NCBI GenBank assembly: GCA_017654935.2
Contig: CM065687.1
Location: forward strand, 24,555,139-24,619,138
From: Phymorhynchus buccinoides
Lineage: Eukaryota > Mollusca > Gastropoda > Neogastropoda > Raphitomidae
DNA: 64,000 nucleotides
Direction of reading: 5' to 3'
How positions within the stretch are numbered: position 1 is the first letter of the stretch; the number at the start of each line of letters is the position of its first letter. This document shows, one piece after another, positions 1 to 13,009 of the stretch. The translations under genes were made by a program, and so were the position numbers. The notes beneath the pieces were generated by a model. The model was not told where the DNA came from. It worked only from the letters and a program-made list of their open reading frames with translations, and did no database searches.

Positions 1-41
1 ACGAGCACCATGTACACGATGAGCATGTTGAAGATCATGAT
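1..41 (-). CDS. Start of gene A exon 6, or one more junction-array unit (truncated)
   Basis: Acceptor GTGACACACAG is followed by phase-0 codons IMIFNMLIVYMVL, matching the start of exon 6B. The window ends before it can be told whether the frame continues into TM5 or into another array spacer. Confidence 0.45.
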   Translation of the reverse strand, partial: MMIFNMLIVYMVL

Positions 42-58
42 CTGTGTGTCACAGAGAG

Positions 59-119
<61 letters not shown>

Positions 120-850
120 CAAGGAGCACCATGTACATGATGAGCATATTGAAGATCATGATCTGTGAGTCACAGAGAGATCATCCTCATCCTCATCCTC
201 ATCACAACGAGCACCATGTACATGATGAGCATATTGAAGATATATGATCTGTGAGTCACAGAGAGATCATCCTCATCCTCATCACAACGAGCACCATGTA
301 CATGATGAGCATATTGAAGATCATGATCTGTGAGTCACAGAGAGATCCTCATCATCCTCATCATCACAACAAGCACCATGTACATGATGAGCATGTTGAA
401 GATCATGATCTGTGAGTCACAGAGAGATCATCATCATCATCATCCTCCTCATCATCACCATCATCATCATCATCATCATCACAACGAGCACCATGTACAT
501 GATGAGCATATTGAAGATCATGATCTGTGTGTCACAGAGAGATCATCATCATCATCGTCATCATCATCATCATCACAATGAACACCATGTACATGAAAAG
601 CACGTTGAAGATCATGATCTGCGAGTCACAGAGAGATCATCATCATCATCATTCATCAACCTTCTCATCCTCATCGTCGTAGTCGTCATCACCATCATCA
701 CCGTAATTATCATCGTCATCATCATCAGGAGCAGCAGCAGCCAGCAGGATCAGTATCGTCATCATCATCATCATTGATGTTGTCGTCGTCATCATCATTA
801 TCATCCATATCTTTGATGTCTTCGTCATCGCCATCATTGTGACCATAATC
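42..850 (-). repeat. Exon-6A junction array followed by degenerate (ATC)n
   Basis: About six further units spaced 75-120 bp. Each carries the exon-6 acceptor (GTGACACACAG or GTGACTCACAG) and the first ~40 nt of the exon, separated by (ATC)n/(ATG)n tracts of varying length. The tract then decays into mixed GTC/ATC triplets to about 850. Confidence 0.85.
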
Positions 851-1008
851 GTCAGTTCAATGACCGGTAAACACTACCATTAGGTGCACACAACTGTTAA
901 AGCCTGTAAGCACACACACACACACACACACGCACACACACATATGATTCACTATTATTATTACTATTATTGTATCCACCCCCGACACACACACTCACAG
1001 AGAGAGAG

Positions 1009-1334
<326 letters not shown>

Positions 1335-1335
<1 letters not shown>

Positions 1336-1455
1336 TTGCCGAGGTGCAGCACATCTTTGGCCAGTGCCAGAAACACCAGGGTCCAGATGATGAACAGACA
1401 GCCCACCAGCTTGGGCTGGAATGGACCCACCCCTCCTTTCCCCTCAATGTTCTCT
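1335..1455 (-). CDS. Gene A exon 5: end of EL2 and TM4
   Basis: 121 nt, phase 2 to phase 0, with acceptor GTGTGTGCAG and donor AAG/GTCGTG (C at +3, as in gene B). It encodes ENIEGKGGVGPFQPKLVG, TM4 and KDVLHLGK; one residue differs from B. Confidence 0.92.
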
Positions 1456-1728
1456 CTGCACACACACAGCACAGACATACACACACACACACACACGCAC
1501 GTACGCAATCACGCACACGCACACGCACACGCACACACACACACACACATTCAGGGACATAGGCGCACGCACACATTCGAGTGCGCATATATACACACAC
1601 AATACAGAGAGTGAGCAAGAGAAAGATTGATATAGAGAGTTAGAGAGGCAGAAAGCGAGAAAGGCAGAGTGAGAGAGGAAGAAAGAGAGCAAGAGCGAGA
1701 GAGAGAAAGAGATGGAGAGAGAGAGGGA

Positions 1729-1821
<93 letters not shown>

Positions 1822-1830
1822 CAGGGCACT
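1456..1830. repeat. Intron 4A: (CA)n then (GA)n microsatellites
   Basis: Degenerate CA tract, then about 90 bp of (GA)n ending just before exon 4A. No other content seen. Confidence 0.9.
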
Positions 1831-1852
1831 ATAGCAAAGACGTGGTCCTCAC

Positions 1853-2015
1853 ATCCAGTACTCGTAGGAAGAGAATCGGTAGGTGTGGTTCGTGGCGACT
1901 CTCATGGCCGTGGCATTCCAGACACCCAGCTCCTCCCACGACACACTGGAATAGCAGCTGCCGTTGGCCATCTTCACCTCCTGGTCGCCCTTGCAGGACA
2001 TTCCGAAGATGCAGT
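1853..2015 (-). CDS. Gene A exon 4: extracellular loop 2
   Basis: 163 nt, phase 1 to phase 2, with acceptor GTCTTCCAG and donor GGAT/GTGAGG. It encodes DCIFGMSCKGDQ, where B has CIFVKSCKG, then a sequence identical to B with the same three glycosylation sequons. The exon start is repeated in the upstream array (2016-2700). Confidence 0.93.
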
Positions 2016-2700
2016 CTGGAAGACAACGACACTTACATACAGACTTCACGAAGATGCAGTATGAAAGACAACGAATCTTATGGACAGAACTTCACGAAGA
2101 TGCAGTCTGAAAGACAACGACACTTACACACAGGACTTCACGAAGATACAGTCTGAAAGACAACGACACTTACACACAGGACTTCACGAAGATGCAGTCT
2201 GAAAGACAACGAATCTTATGGACAGAACTTCACGAAGATGCAGTCTGAAAAACAAGGAAACTTACACACAGGACTTCACGAAGATACAGTCTGAAAGACA
2301 ACGACACTTACACACAGGACTTCACGAAGATGCAGTCTGAAAGACAACGAATCTTATGGACAGAACTTCACGAAGATGCAGTCTGAAAGACAAGGAAACT
2401 TACACACAGAACTTCACGAAAATGCAGTCTGCACACAGCGACACTCACATAATTCATGACTACCGTTACAGGACTTCACGAAAACGCAGTCTGAAAGACA
2501 ACAAAACTTACACACAGAACTTCACGAAAATGCAGTCTGCACACAGCGACACTCACATAATTCATGACTACCGTTACAGGACTTCACGAAAACGCAGTCT
2601 GAAAGACAACAAAACTTACACACAGAACTTCACGAAGATGCAGTCTGCACACAACGACACTCACATAATTTCTGACTACTCTTACATGACTTGAGGAGGA
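2016..2700 (-). repeat. Exon-4A 3'-splice-site array (46-bp and ~62-bp units)
   Basis: About 13 units, each holding on the minus strand TTTCAG plus ACTGCATCTTCGTGAAG, the first nucleotides of exon 4. Two spacings occur. A 46-bp unit contains GTAAGTG between exon copies. A ~62-bp unit (2400-2690) resembles the 63-bp unit that fills the equivalent intron of gene B. Confidence 0.9.
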
Positions 2701-2879
2701 TGCACTCTGCATGACAACTGACCTTACATTATTCCTGACTGCCCCTGCAGGACTTTAAGAAGATGCCTTCTGAAGACAACTGAACTCTTGTTTTTTTCCT
2801 TTTTAACCTGGGAAAATCAGCCTCTGGGACAGCAAAGTTATCAAAATCTTAACCTCTTTAACCCAGAGGGTTGTATTAC

Positions 2880-3023
2880 CTGCGGTATTCCATGGGTTGT
2901 GGCAGTGTGCCCAGGGCAGCGGGAAGATGAAGGAAGAGCCGAAGTAGAAGAAAGGGTAGATACACAGCACGCTGTAGTACACACTACACAGGGCACTGGT
3001 CAGCGCCATGGAGACGCCAAGGC
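2880..3023 (-). CDS. Gene A exon 3: TM3 and start of EL2
   Basis: 144 nt, phase 1 to phase 1, with acceptor TCACTTAG and donor GCAG/GTAATA. It encodes the same TM3 as exon 3B with one change (FIFPLPW versus FISPLPW). Confidence 0.94.
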
Positions 3024-3384
3024 CTAAGTGACACACAGCACGATGTATAGTATTGACTACACAGCATGATTCATTTTGTTTTGTGCAAATGCATGAGCAT
3101 TGTATCTAACCCAATTCTCTTGGTGAGATAAAAAAGTGATTTTGACTTTAATACCCACAATTACACACACACATATTTACCCACCAACCCACAATCTGTT
3201 CGGGAATGTGTACGAAACTACAGGTAGTAAACGATGATCACGTGGTCTGAAAATCAGACGTCATGGCAGCCATGCTGTAGTTATACTGCTTGGTTCTTCT
3301 TCTTCTTCTTTTTTCTTTCAAATACGTCGCTACAATCCAGTAGTCTGGCATAACTGTGACGGGGAGAGATTGCGCAGAGGCGGT
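3024..3384. other. Part of intron 2A with no recognised content
   Basis: AT-rich sequence with a short CA tract; no gene or clear repeat seen. Confidence 0.5.
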
Positions 3385-5094
3385 TTATTGATGTTGGTTG
3401 ATTGATAGCTGTCTTTTGAAGGCCTCAAAGGAGATGGCTTGGACGGTGCTGTTATTCAGATGGTTCCCCTCTGTTGGTGTTCTAACAAAGAAAGAGTTTT
3501 TGAACTGGTCGGTGTTTGAGGAGGGAACTTTTATTGCTTTGTTGTTGTTTCTAACTGAAGATCTGATTGGGTTCGATGAGTAAGGAAGTCTGGATCTTAT
3601 CAGTCTGCTCGATTTGTGATAAGTGATGAAGTCTTCAGCGGGTAAGGCCGGTACTAACCCCTCAACCATTCTGTAGAGCATGGTCAGGCGGAGGTGATGG
3701 CACCTTTGCTGAAGGGATGGAAGCTCACTTTTTTCAAGAAGCTTGGTCACACTGCCAGGCGTTGTGGACTTATAGTCGCCAGTGATGAAGCGGACAGCGT
3801 TTCGTTGTATACCTTCTATGCTGTCAATGTCTTTCTGTAGATAAGGGTCCCACACAACTGCACCATATTCTAGTAAAGGTCTGATTAGAGCTAAGTAGGC
3901 ATTGGTTTTACACCGTGGTGGGCAGCGACGGAGATTTCGTCAGAGGAAACCAAGGGTGCAGCTTTCTTTCTTTGCAATGTTGGAAATATGTGGTCCCCAT
4001 TTTAGGTCCTCAGATAGTAGAATGCCCAGGTATTGATTTGTTGGAACATACTGGAGGATGGTGTTGTTTAGTTGGTAATAGAAGTTGGATTTGTTGCGTA
4101 AAAATAGAATGTAGCACTTGGAAGCATTGAAGTGCATGTCCCAAGTATTCACCCAGGTCTCAAGCTGTTGCAGACTTTCTTGCAGGGTCTGATGGTCCTT
4201 AAAGTTATTAATTTCCCTATAAAGAAGGCAGTCGTCAGCAAATAATCTGATTGTTGATGTTCGATTGACAGCTTTTGGTAGGTCATTGATGTGGCAGAGA
4301 AATAGGAGGGGGCCGAGCACTGTACCTTGTGGAACTCCAGAGTCGACTGATGTTTTGTTCTGAGGAGGTTCCTTCTAACACTACCGTCATGGTTCTTTGA
4401 GTAAGGAAGCAGGAGAGCCACTGGTGGAGGGGGCGTGTAATTCCGTAACTTTTAAGTTTATGGAGGAGTTTGTCATGAGGATCAGTGTCAAATGCTTTAG
4501 AAAAATCTAGACTGGCGATGTCTGCTTGCTTTTTGTTATCAAAACAGGACAGAAGGTCATGGCTTGTTGTGAGGAGTTGCGTTTCACATGAGTAGCCTGC
4601 ACGGAATCCATGGTTGAGGTTGGTGAGGATGTTGTGGGACTGAAGATGGGACATTATGTGGCGGAAGATAATATGTTCTAGGATCTTACATGGGACAGAG
4701 GTGAGAGAAATGGGGCTGTAGTTTTCTGGGAGGTGTCTATTACCTTTTTTGTACACGCTGGAAATATCTGCTGCAAGCCAGTCTGCTCGGAGGGAGCTGG
4801 AGTCTAGGGATTTTTTGTAGATAACGCTAAGGGCTGGGGCAATTTGTTCTGCACAATTTGTAAGTACTAAATTGGGGATGCCATCTGGGTCAGGTGCCTT
4901 GTAGGGTGAGAGATTGTGAAGAAGTTTTGCGATGCCTGGTGCGGAGATTTTGATGTGGCTAATTGGGGTTGAAGCAGGAGGTATTTCGGGCATAACATCG
5001 TTGCTGCTGGGTTTGGTGAAAACAGATTTAAACTGTTGGAGGAGGAGACAGGCTTTGTCGTGGCTATTTGTTGTGAGTCTGCCATATTCTTTTA

Positions 5095-5945
5095 ATAATA
5101 ATAAATAATAATTGATAGTATTTCTATAGCGCCTTTCTATAATTATTTTACACTCAAGGCGCTTCCATTCACTGATACACCCGCAATCGCACAAAAACAT
5201 TATCACCCATTCATTCACCCAGGTACAAGATCAAGAAGGAAACATTTACAAACCGAATGAGCTTTGAAAGTAGTGTGTCTTGAGTTTAGCTTTGAAAGTA
5301 GAGATAGTTGGTTCATGGCGGAGATCGACTGGGAGGGAATTCCAAACAGCAGGGGCACTGAAACTGAAACTGCGGTCACCAAATGATTTTAGATTTGTTT
5401 TTGGAACTTTTGTGTTTGAGGACCTGAGTGAGCGGGAAGGAGTGTAGGTGTGAAGAGCTCTGGAGAGGTAAGGCGGAAGGGTCTGTTCAAAGTGACGGAA
5501 GGATAGAACAGCCAGCTTATACTGAAAGCGGAACTGCACAGGGAGCCAATGGAGCTCCATCAGAAGTGGCGTGACGTGATCACGCTTGCGCTTACGCAGT
5601 ATGAGGCGGGCTGCGCTGTTTTGAACTCGCTGAAGGCGAGTAATTTCGTCTGTAGGAAGGCCAAAGAGAATGGAATTGCAGAAATCTAAATGTGAAGAAA
5701 TAAAAGCTGCGACAAGGCGCTTGCATGCGTTAGCTGAAAGAAAAGTCCGAATGGATGCAATACGTCTGAGCTCAAAGAAACAAGAGCGACAAATGCTGCT
5801 GATGTGGTCATGCATGGACAGAGTCTGGTCAATCGTTACCCCGAGGTACTTGACAGATGGTTTGAACTGAACAGTATTGGCTCCAATGTCTGCTGACTCA
5901 CTGTTAATTAATGCAAGGCGACCAGCAGAACCAACAGGCAGAACC
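5095..5945 (-). mobile_element. L2-like non-LTR 3' fragment nested in the first element
   Basis: Encodes the C-terminal part of a second reverse transcriptase (VKYLGVTIDQTLSMHDHI, then LHWLPVQFRFQYKLA, AVWNSLPVDLR). A 3' end with AAGGCGCTATAGAAATAC and an (ATT)-rich tail follows, as in L2-type elements. It splits the host element between its linker and RT domains. Confidence 0.8.
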
Positions 5946-6938
5946 TTTTAGTGGGGCTAAAAGTTGTCTTGTTTCTTGCATTTTATGAAGTGCCAAAAGG
6001 GCTTGCTGTTATTATTTGCAAGGCCCTCTTGGATGGTGTTGTTAAGAAAGTTCCACTCTGCTCGCCTCATTTCTTTTCTGCAGTGCTTTTGGAAGGATCT
6101 GAATGTGGTCCAGTTGTTAGATTGTTTGGCCCTTCTAAATAGTTTTTGTCTTCGTCTTAGTAGCCGTTTAATCGTGTTGTTGATCCAGGGTAGAGAAGAA
6201 CGACGTTTCTGTAGAGATTATGGGATGTGTTTATTGTTAGCCGACAGGAGCTGCATCTTGAATGAGGTCCATAGTGTTGATGTGTCTGCTCCATTGTCGT
6301 AGTCCTTGATGATGTTGTCAGCAGCTGTTTTGATGTCATGTTTGAGTGCATCCCAGTTGGCTTTCTTAAATTTGTAGGTCTTGCGTTTTGGTTGAGGGGA
6401 TGCTTGTGGTTTGCAGTCAAAGTCAAAAATGACGATATCATGGTCCAAAATACCCGGAATGATGGTGGAAGATTTGAGAAGTGAAGGATTGGTGGTGAAG
6501 ACAAGATCGAGAACTGCTTTTTCACGGGTTGGCTGGGTTTGTGTTTGGGATAGCAGGTTTGAGGAGGCGAAGTCTATCAGGGTTTGTTGAACATGACGGT
6601 CGCTTGCAGAAGTGTGGAGGGTTCGTTTTCCCAATTGATGTCCGGGCAGTTGAAATCACCAGAAAGAATTAGTTGTTTCTGTTTATTGCTGTCAGCTGTT
6701 TATACATTAAGGGACTCTTGTAGTTCGGTTAGGTCTTTTTGGTTACGGTGGGGCATGTAAAAGGCTCCAATTAAAAGGTCTTTGGCTCCTTGAAGTTTGA
6801 TTTTAACCCATTCAATCTCACAGTTTCTGACTAGCTTAGGTTGGTTTATGGTGGCCAGGGACTCATGTCCTCCGCCTAGGGTTGATCGGTCATTACGGAA
6901 GGCATTGTACTCTTTGGGGAATAACTCAGATGAATTAG

Positions 6939-7862
6939 CTTTTTCTCTACGTAGCACGCACATATGCGTGAAGCTCTGTGCTCCGCTCACTACGTAGCAC
7001 GCATATAGGCGTGCAAGCGGCGTGCTCCGTACGATATGTTGCACGCACATGTTCGTGCCGAGTTTTCATTTCGAACAAAAAATTGCCAAATGCGGTCTAA
7101 GGGAAAAGACTAATGAAATCACTTTCAGCAATCTTTCTTCTGTCTTGTGAGTTATTTCCCTTGAGCAAAAGCCGCCTAAACCGGATCAAAATTGCGTTTG
7201 AAAAGTGTACCCCTGGGCGCGTTGTTTTCAACCAAAAATGGCTTCAAGGTGAACACAACGAACGACTGTTTCTCTTGAAGAAGTATTGTATGAAGTTCTT
7301 CAGAGTGGCTCCGAAGATGAAGGAAGTTTTACTGAAGATGAAGAAGAAGATATAGAAGATGAATAGTATTTATTTGAAGATCTGCCAGTTCCACCAGCAG
7401 ACGAAACTGCAAATGATGCTGACACTAGTGACAGTGTGACTGTCAGTGACAGTGAGGACGACAGTGCTTTTGAGTGTTGTGCCTGATTTTTTGATTATGT
7501 GCTGCATCAACTCTGCTTATGGTAATGATTAGTGATCTTTTTTATTATTCTATGTTTTTGTTGTGTTTTGGTTCATTATCTTGCATGCCTTGAATAGAAT
7601 AGAATTTTTCTTTTTTGTACTTCAGGTATGGTTGTTTGCCAGCATGTCTTGTGCGATTGAGAAAAAAAATAGTCAAACAAATAGCATGGTGCAATAGCTG
7701 AGAGATTTATCTTTCCGTCAATACCAAACATTCATACTAAATATGTAAATAAAGTTGCTAAACGTCAAGTTGAAAAGTGCCCCAAACAGTACGTTTGCAG
7801 GGAACTCACGCCCACTTAGGTGTGGTGAAAGGCTAGTAGTATAGCAGTACGGGGTCAAAGAG
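6939..7862. mobile_element. piggyBac-like element nested in the endonuclease region
   Basis: Interrupts the host protein exactly between ...NPAPNHI and NSSELFP. It is flanked by TTAA (7863-7866) and TTAG (6935-6938, probably a mutated TTAA). It carries subterminal repeats of a GCACGCA-type motif (6950-7060). A plus-strand acidic fragment, SGSEDEGSFTEDEEEDIEDE (~7300-7365), resembles piggyBac transposase N-termini. Heavily decayed. Confidence 0.65.
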
Positions 7863-9248
7863 TTAATATGATTAGGGGCTGGATTTGTACCTGGCTTGAT
7901 GCCACATAGCCAGGATTTTGTTCCGCAGACTATGCCAGGTTGGATGTAATTAAGTAATTCAGATTGCTTCTCAAAGATGCTCCGGCAGTTGATAGTCATA
8001 ACACAGAGATTTGATCTTTTGGTTGGGATGTTGAATGAGAACGTTGTTGAGTTGGAAGATTATGTGGAATTAGATGACTCTTGTTGGCGGTTTCTCTTTT
8101 TGTCTGAGCGCCTTTTGGGGCTGCTCGTGAAGGGTGGGTTGAAATTGTTGGATGATGAGAAGGAATCTACCTGTGAGGTATGAAGACTTGGGGGGTAGAG
8201 TGAGTCAGAGGTAGGCTCATCATTAAGTGGGTCAAAGAAGTTGGAAGTTGAGATTTCAAAACTGTTGAAAGTGAAAGTGTCACAGTTTATGCTATCACAT
8301 TTGGGGCAGATCCATTGAACGTTGTTAGCTCTACTCAAAATATCATAGTTTGTAGTGCAGAGGTCGACACAGTCGTGATAGTACCAGATAAAATTATTAC
8401 AACCATCACAGTGGATGCTCTTGGAGCGCCAGTTGACTGGGTGTTCACAGAAGCCACATGGATAGATGGAGTTTGGTCCAGGATTTGTAGATATATCTCC
8501 TGATTACAGTAGGGCTAGGGCTGATAAGGAAAGGTTTGAAGGTATGGGGTGTTGGGCAGCGAAGGTCAGGGTCCGTTTTGAGAAAGAGAAGGTGACGTTG
8601 ACTGGGTCATCAAGCCAGGTCTTGTGGGTGGTGGAGAGTGGGGTGGGGAGGGGTGGGGTGATTCTTTGGTAGAAGGCTAGCAGGAGTAAAACGAAACAAA
8701 GTCCACGAAACATGGCCGAAATTTAGCATTAGATGACGATGGTAAATGCTTGAAATGGGGATGGGCAGGAAAGAACACAGCAACTGTTTGCATAGTTTGA
8801 AATTTAAACCAAGTGACCAATCAGTGGCGATCTTGTTGCACAGTAGAATGAGTGGTGTATTGGGGTCAGTGGTCCGGCACTTACCTGCTAAAAGCTAGCA
8901 CATTTTACGAAATTTTGATGATTAAAAACAAAAGAGAAACACAATTTGACACAGGTGAATAAGAATTAAGTCTTGAAACATCGTAGAACACTTAATGTTC
9001 AGGACTAACTAGAGCACGTTTGAATTTGCACGTCCTACTCGTGGCGCATGCGCAATCTCTCTGGTTGTGATAATCACTGGACACGTTAATAACGCAATTA
9101 TCAGAGGACAATTATCGTTATGACCTGTTGCAGTCGTGGGCAAGTGCTTAGTGGACAAAATTCCATACATCCACCCCACCCCTCTACCCACACAACCAGA
9201 CAAAATGCATAGCACAGTGTAATATACCCCTACCCCATCCCTGCTCAC

Positions 9249-9543
9249 CCTTGAAGAGGGGCACCATATCCCAACACATAGCTGACCCTTTGCCGGTGAC
9301 CTGACCGAGGCAGGCTTCCAGGTAGAAAATAGGCACCCCTACCAACGCCTCCACTAGAATGAAAGGAAACAGGAACGTTCCTGCCCCGTGCTTGTGGGCC
9401 AGGTAAGGAAAATGGGTCATATTTCCCAATCCTATGGCCCCTGCCAACAAGGAAATTGAACAATCCACCCGTCCCAGCCAGTTTTTCCTTTTGTACTGGC
9501 TCACCGTTGCGTCGGATTGTTCTTCCCGTCCCAGTCTTTGTTT
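9249..9543 (-). CDS. Gene A exon 2: pre-TM1, TM1 and TM2
   Basis: 295 nt, phase 0 to phase 1, with acceptor GCTTGCAG and donor AAGG/GTGAGC. It encodes KQRLGREEQSD, then YKRKNWLGRVD, TM1 with GLGNMTHFPYLAHKHGAGTF, and TM2 to YLEACLGQVTGKG. About 10 of the last 79 residues differ from exon 2B. Confidence 0.94.
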
Positions 9544-10577
9544 CTGCAAGCACGACAGAAGGAAGAAAGGAAGGAACGAAAGAAGTAAAGTAGAAGAAGA
9601 AGGCGGAGGAGGAGGAAGAAGAAGAAGAAGAAGAAGAAAGGAAAATGGAGAAAGCGGAGCCATTATGGTGTATCACAATACGACAAATTGCTATCATTGT
9701 GTAAACATTTTTCTGGCTATTACCAGATATTATCAGCCAAAACTATAAGCACAAGATCAAACTAGAGCGTGAAAACACTAGATCAACCAGCGTCGTAGCA
9801 GTATTTTCGATTTAAGTGACCTTGACCTTTGACCAATGACCATCATCTTCGAACTTGGCCTAGATATTGTAAGTACCTATAGTATTCACACGTAAGATGT
9901 GATGGCCCTACGCCCCTCCATTTAAACAATATCATGAAAACATAGATAGATAGATAGTCAGCCAGGTACAGAAAGCACTCCGACAGTGCAATCCAGGCCA
10001 GGTTTATGTTTTACACATTGAAACTAACCAGTCAGATGGGTTGCATTAGTATATACTATACTTGTCAAAGGGACATTACTCTTGCTTTACTGTTTGCCCA
10101 ATACTTAGGATAGTTAGTTCTCTTTGAACACTGACAACATTTTAATGATTTCTGCTTGGACCAAACAAATCCCTAAATAATCAAGAACAACCAGCAATGC
10201 CATGATTATTAAAAGGAAGCTTCTGTTTTCACTTGCCTACCCCTCTACCAAATCTGAGTAAAATCCGTCTAGTAGTTTTTGAGAAAGTCAATACACAGGC
10301 AAACAGACAGACAGAAAGACGAAAAACAAACCTCGTTGCAAACTTGGTCTGGCCGCGTAACCAGACACATGTGCACACGCACCACACACGCTTAAACACA
10401 CACACACTCTCTCTCTCACTCATTTAATCTCACACATACACACACATTCTGTGTCTCTTCCTCTGTTCCATCCCCCACCCCCACCCCCTATCCGCACCAC
10501 CCACTGGCCACGCCAGCTCTTTTCTCTTTCTCTCTCTCAGTCCTCACACAGCACGAACTTCCCCCTCCACAGTTCAC
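9544..10577. other. Intron 1 of gene A
   Basis: (GAA)n near 9590-9640, a TGACCTTGACC-type repeat near 9818, and a dispersed-repeat end followed by CAGACAGACAG near 10230-10320. Nothing coding recognised. Confidence 0.5.
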
Positions 10578-10790
10578 CTTTTGTGAGAACAATTCCCTGA
10601 GCACAGCGCAGACATTGAGGGACATCCTGGACCCACCGGCAAGGGGCCTCAGGACGCCAGAGGCGTTAGGAAGCGAGGCCCGGTCATCCTGGGAACTGAT
10701 GGAGCTGAACAGTTCACTGTTCCTCGAATCCCCCCGCCCCGCGCTGCCACTCCCAGAGTTGTTGGGTTCTTCCGCTGTTAGCTTTCCCAT
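10578..10790 (-). CDS. Gene A exon 1: N-terminal cytoplasmic region
   Basis: 71 residues from the Met at 10790, Ser/Gly/Asn rich, ending AVLRELFSQK in phase 0 at an AAG/GTGAAC donor. It aligns with exon 1B at both ends but is diverged and has an insertion in the middle. No signal peptide. Confidence 0.85.
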
Positions 10791-11375
10791 GGCGATGGTG
10801 GTGTTGGCGCTGTCACGTCCACCCAGGAGGTGGCTTAAGCTTTTTGTCCTCGTTGGTTCGTCTCTTTGTTTGCCTGTCCATTAAATTGATTAGGAAGTGG
10901 TATGATATATGAATTAAAAATGTAGGACGGATTCTACTTCTTCCTTTTCTATGTACTTTTTCTTTTTCTTTCAGGCGTTTGAAGTCCAACTGGTCACGCC
11001 AGACAGGCGGTAGGCCTATTTGATATTTGGATTTAAAAAAAGTTCATTTGTTCTAAAGTCTTCATGTTGAAACTGTGTAGGCCTACACCGCTGTTTGAAA
11101 TTTGATTCAATCGAAGCAGCTTACCACCTATATCCAAGAAATATGTTTATAATTTAATATTAATCTAAATACAGTACTCCTATTTCACCCACAGGAAAAA
11201 TGCTGTTTACCTTTTATAATTAATCTAAATTATCAACAGCCCGTTATGCCCATAACGTGTAGGCAAGTTCAACATTTGAAATTCTTCTAAACGAGCGCTT
11301 TTGGAGATCACCCTCTCTTTATGACCTCCCTTTATCAAATAAACAAAGTTTGACCATGTGCTAATTTTTAGCATG

Positions 11376-11398
11376 CGCGCGCGCGTGCGCGCGCTTGA

Positions 11399-11490
<92 letters not shown>

Positions 11491-11492
11491 CA
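11376..11492. repeat. (CG)n-like run and (GA)n microsatellite
   Basis: A short GCGCGC run is followed by about 85 bp of (GA)n. Confidence 0.95.
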
Positions 11493-11784
11493 CAGGGAGA
11501 AAGAGAGCAAATTTTGCATTGTTAAGTAATGGTTTTTAAATGGATCAGCACTTGATGCCAAGGGTTAAGTGGACGGTAACTCCACCTAAACAGTCCATTG
11601 TCAACAGTTTATCACTCAGTATCATCCAGAGAACTTGTCAGCAACCCACACAAGTTGTAATTTAGAGTGTGGAGTTATTGTTACTGTCAACAGCCTAAAC
11701 AACCACAGAGCATGTGAACTAAAGCTTGGGCTTGGCTAAAACTCAAACAGCGTATTGTCGTAAAATTGTAATTTCAATTTCTGA

Positions 11785-11925
11785 ATCTCAAAGAGGCACC
11801 CTGACGGATTAGATTTTTTGCAAGAAACACGTCGGGATCAGCAGGAAAACACCCTTTACATAGATCGCAACACTCACTTTGCTCTGGTTCCCTAGAAATC
11901 AAACCGTCAAATCGGCGATTCCTCC
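11785..11925. repeat. Solo arm of the foldback MITE seen complete at 55.8 kb
   Basis: About 140 bp matching one arm of the 55817-56366 element (CCCTGACGGAT, GCAAGAAACACGTCG, CGGCGATTCCTCCT). Confidence 0.75.
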
Positions 11926-12535
11926 TTCATGTATTCCTGGCTGATAATTTGTTTTTTTCAAACTTTCTGTGGCATGAAAATAATCCTAACCTACGACCAC
12001 CAGTTCTCTCCCGACAACATCTCTGTCCTGGACCGAGACAGCAGATGGTTCGAGAGGGGTGAAGGAGGCCATATACATCGCGGCCGCCAAGCCCACACTG
12101 AACCTTGATCGTGGGAGACACACCTTGCCCGCGGCTTATTCTTCCTTGGTTCAGTCATGCGCCGTGGGTGCAGCCTTGATATGAGCTGTACTCACGATCG
12201 TGTGCACTGAACCGCCAGTGGCCTCTCAGCAGACGACGCTGACGAAGGGAGCGTGACGCACCCGAAAGCTCCGAGGTGAGCCTATACCTTAGCTGAGTGA
12301 AAGTGTTATAAAATTCGTTTTATCAAATCCTAAACTGATTCTAACCCTATCCCTTACTTAAATTAAGTACAAAAGTTGTGCGAAAAAAGGCTCCTGGAAG
12401 TTTGGGTTCTGAACACTGCCTTCGGTAGAAGAACCAAAATAAATGCAACTTTCTTCTTGTTTTTGCCAGAGGTTAGGGGTTAAAATTGGTCAGGATCTGA
12501 CCGAAGACATGGATCAGACAAGACGTTCAATGCTG

Positions 12536-12749
12536 CACTTAGTCATCTCCAAATATGAAAAGTGACGCCATTCGCGTGACAATGTCGGTTTTCAACGAAA
12601 CTTTAGAATGTGTATCTGTTAACCATTCAATCTAAAATTAAACTGACTCTAGCCCTAACCCTAACCAAAACCTTAAACCGTCAAATACACAAACAATAAA
12701 ACTTTACTCAAAAAAATGTGAGTGTTCCATGTTTGGAGATGACCAAGTG
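12536..12749. mobile_element. Small MITE-like element with ~15-bp or longer inverted ends
   Basis: CACTTAGTCATCTCC at the left end and GGAGATGACCAAGTG at the right end are inverted copies with one mismatch, and the similarity extends inward. The interior is non-coding and contains CCCTAACC motifs. Confidence 0.55.
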
Positions 12750-13009
12750 TAGTCTTGAACCGTCGCCATCGTGAATAGAGTATACAGAGGGCAGTTGCTT
12801 GAACGCCTAGTCAGTAGATCTAGTCTGGATCAGTGGATGCTAGCCTATCATAGCATAGCAATTTGGCACTATAGGCTTATTTTTTAAGCCTTTTTCCCTC
12901 TTGATATTGTTTCTAGTGATATCAATATACTTTTGTTTACCCGTGAACTAATAGGCTTTTGTGTATTGATTTGAATCCTAATAAAGTTCCTTTAAATTTG
13001 AGGAGTAGG

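Larger units (their letters stand above)
3385..8713 (-). mobile_element. Degenerate non-LTR retrotransposon with two nested insertions
   Basis: Minus-strand fragments in the order of a LINE polyprotein. First a zinc-ribbon-like region (WICPKCDSINC, ~8060-8340). Then an apurinic-type endonuclease: TINCRSIFEKQSELLNYI near 7990, GDFNCPDINW near 6670 and LDLVF...LDHDI near 6430. Then a reverse transcriptase with FRAGYSCETQLL, SLDFSKAFD and the FADD catalytic box near 4230, and a C-terminal region to 3385 (WDPYLQKDIDSIEGIQRNAV). Stops and frameshifts make it inactive. The clade is uncertain (Jockey/CR1-like). It sits in intron 2 of gene A. Confidence 0.85.

Noticed and set aside
12636..12665. Telomere-like CCCTAACCCTAACC
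   Set aside because: Only two or three units inside a small MITE-like element; also seen as single motifs near 14950. Not an interstitial telomere tract.
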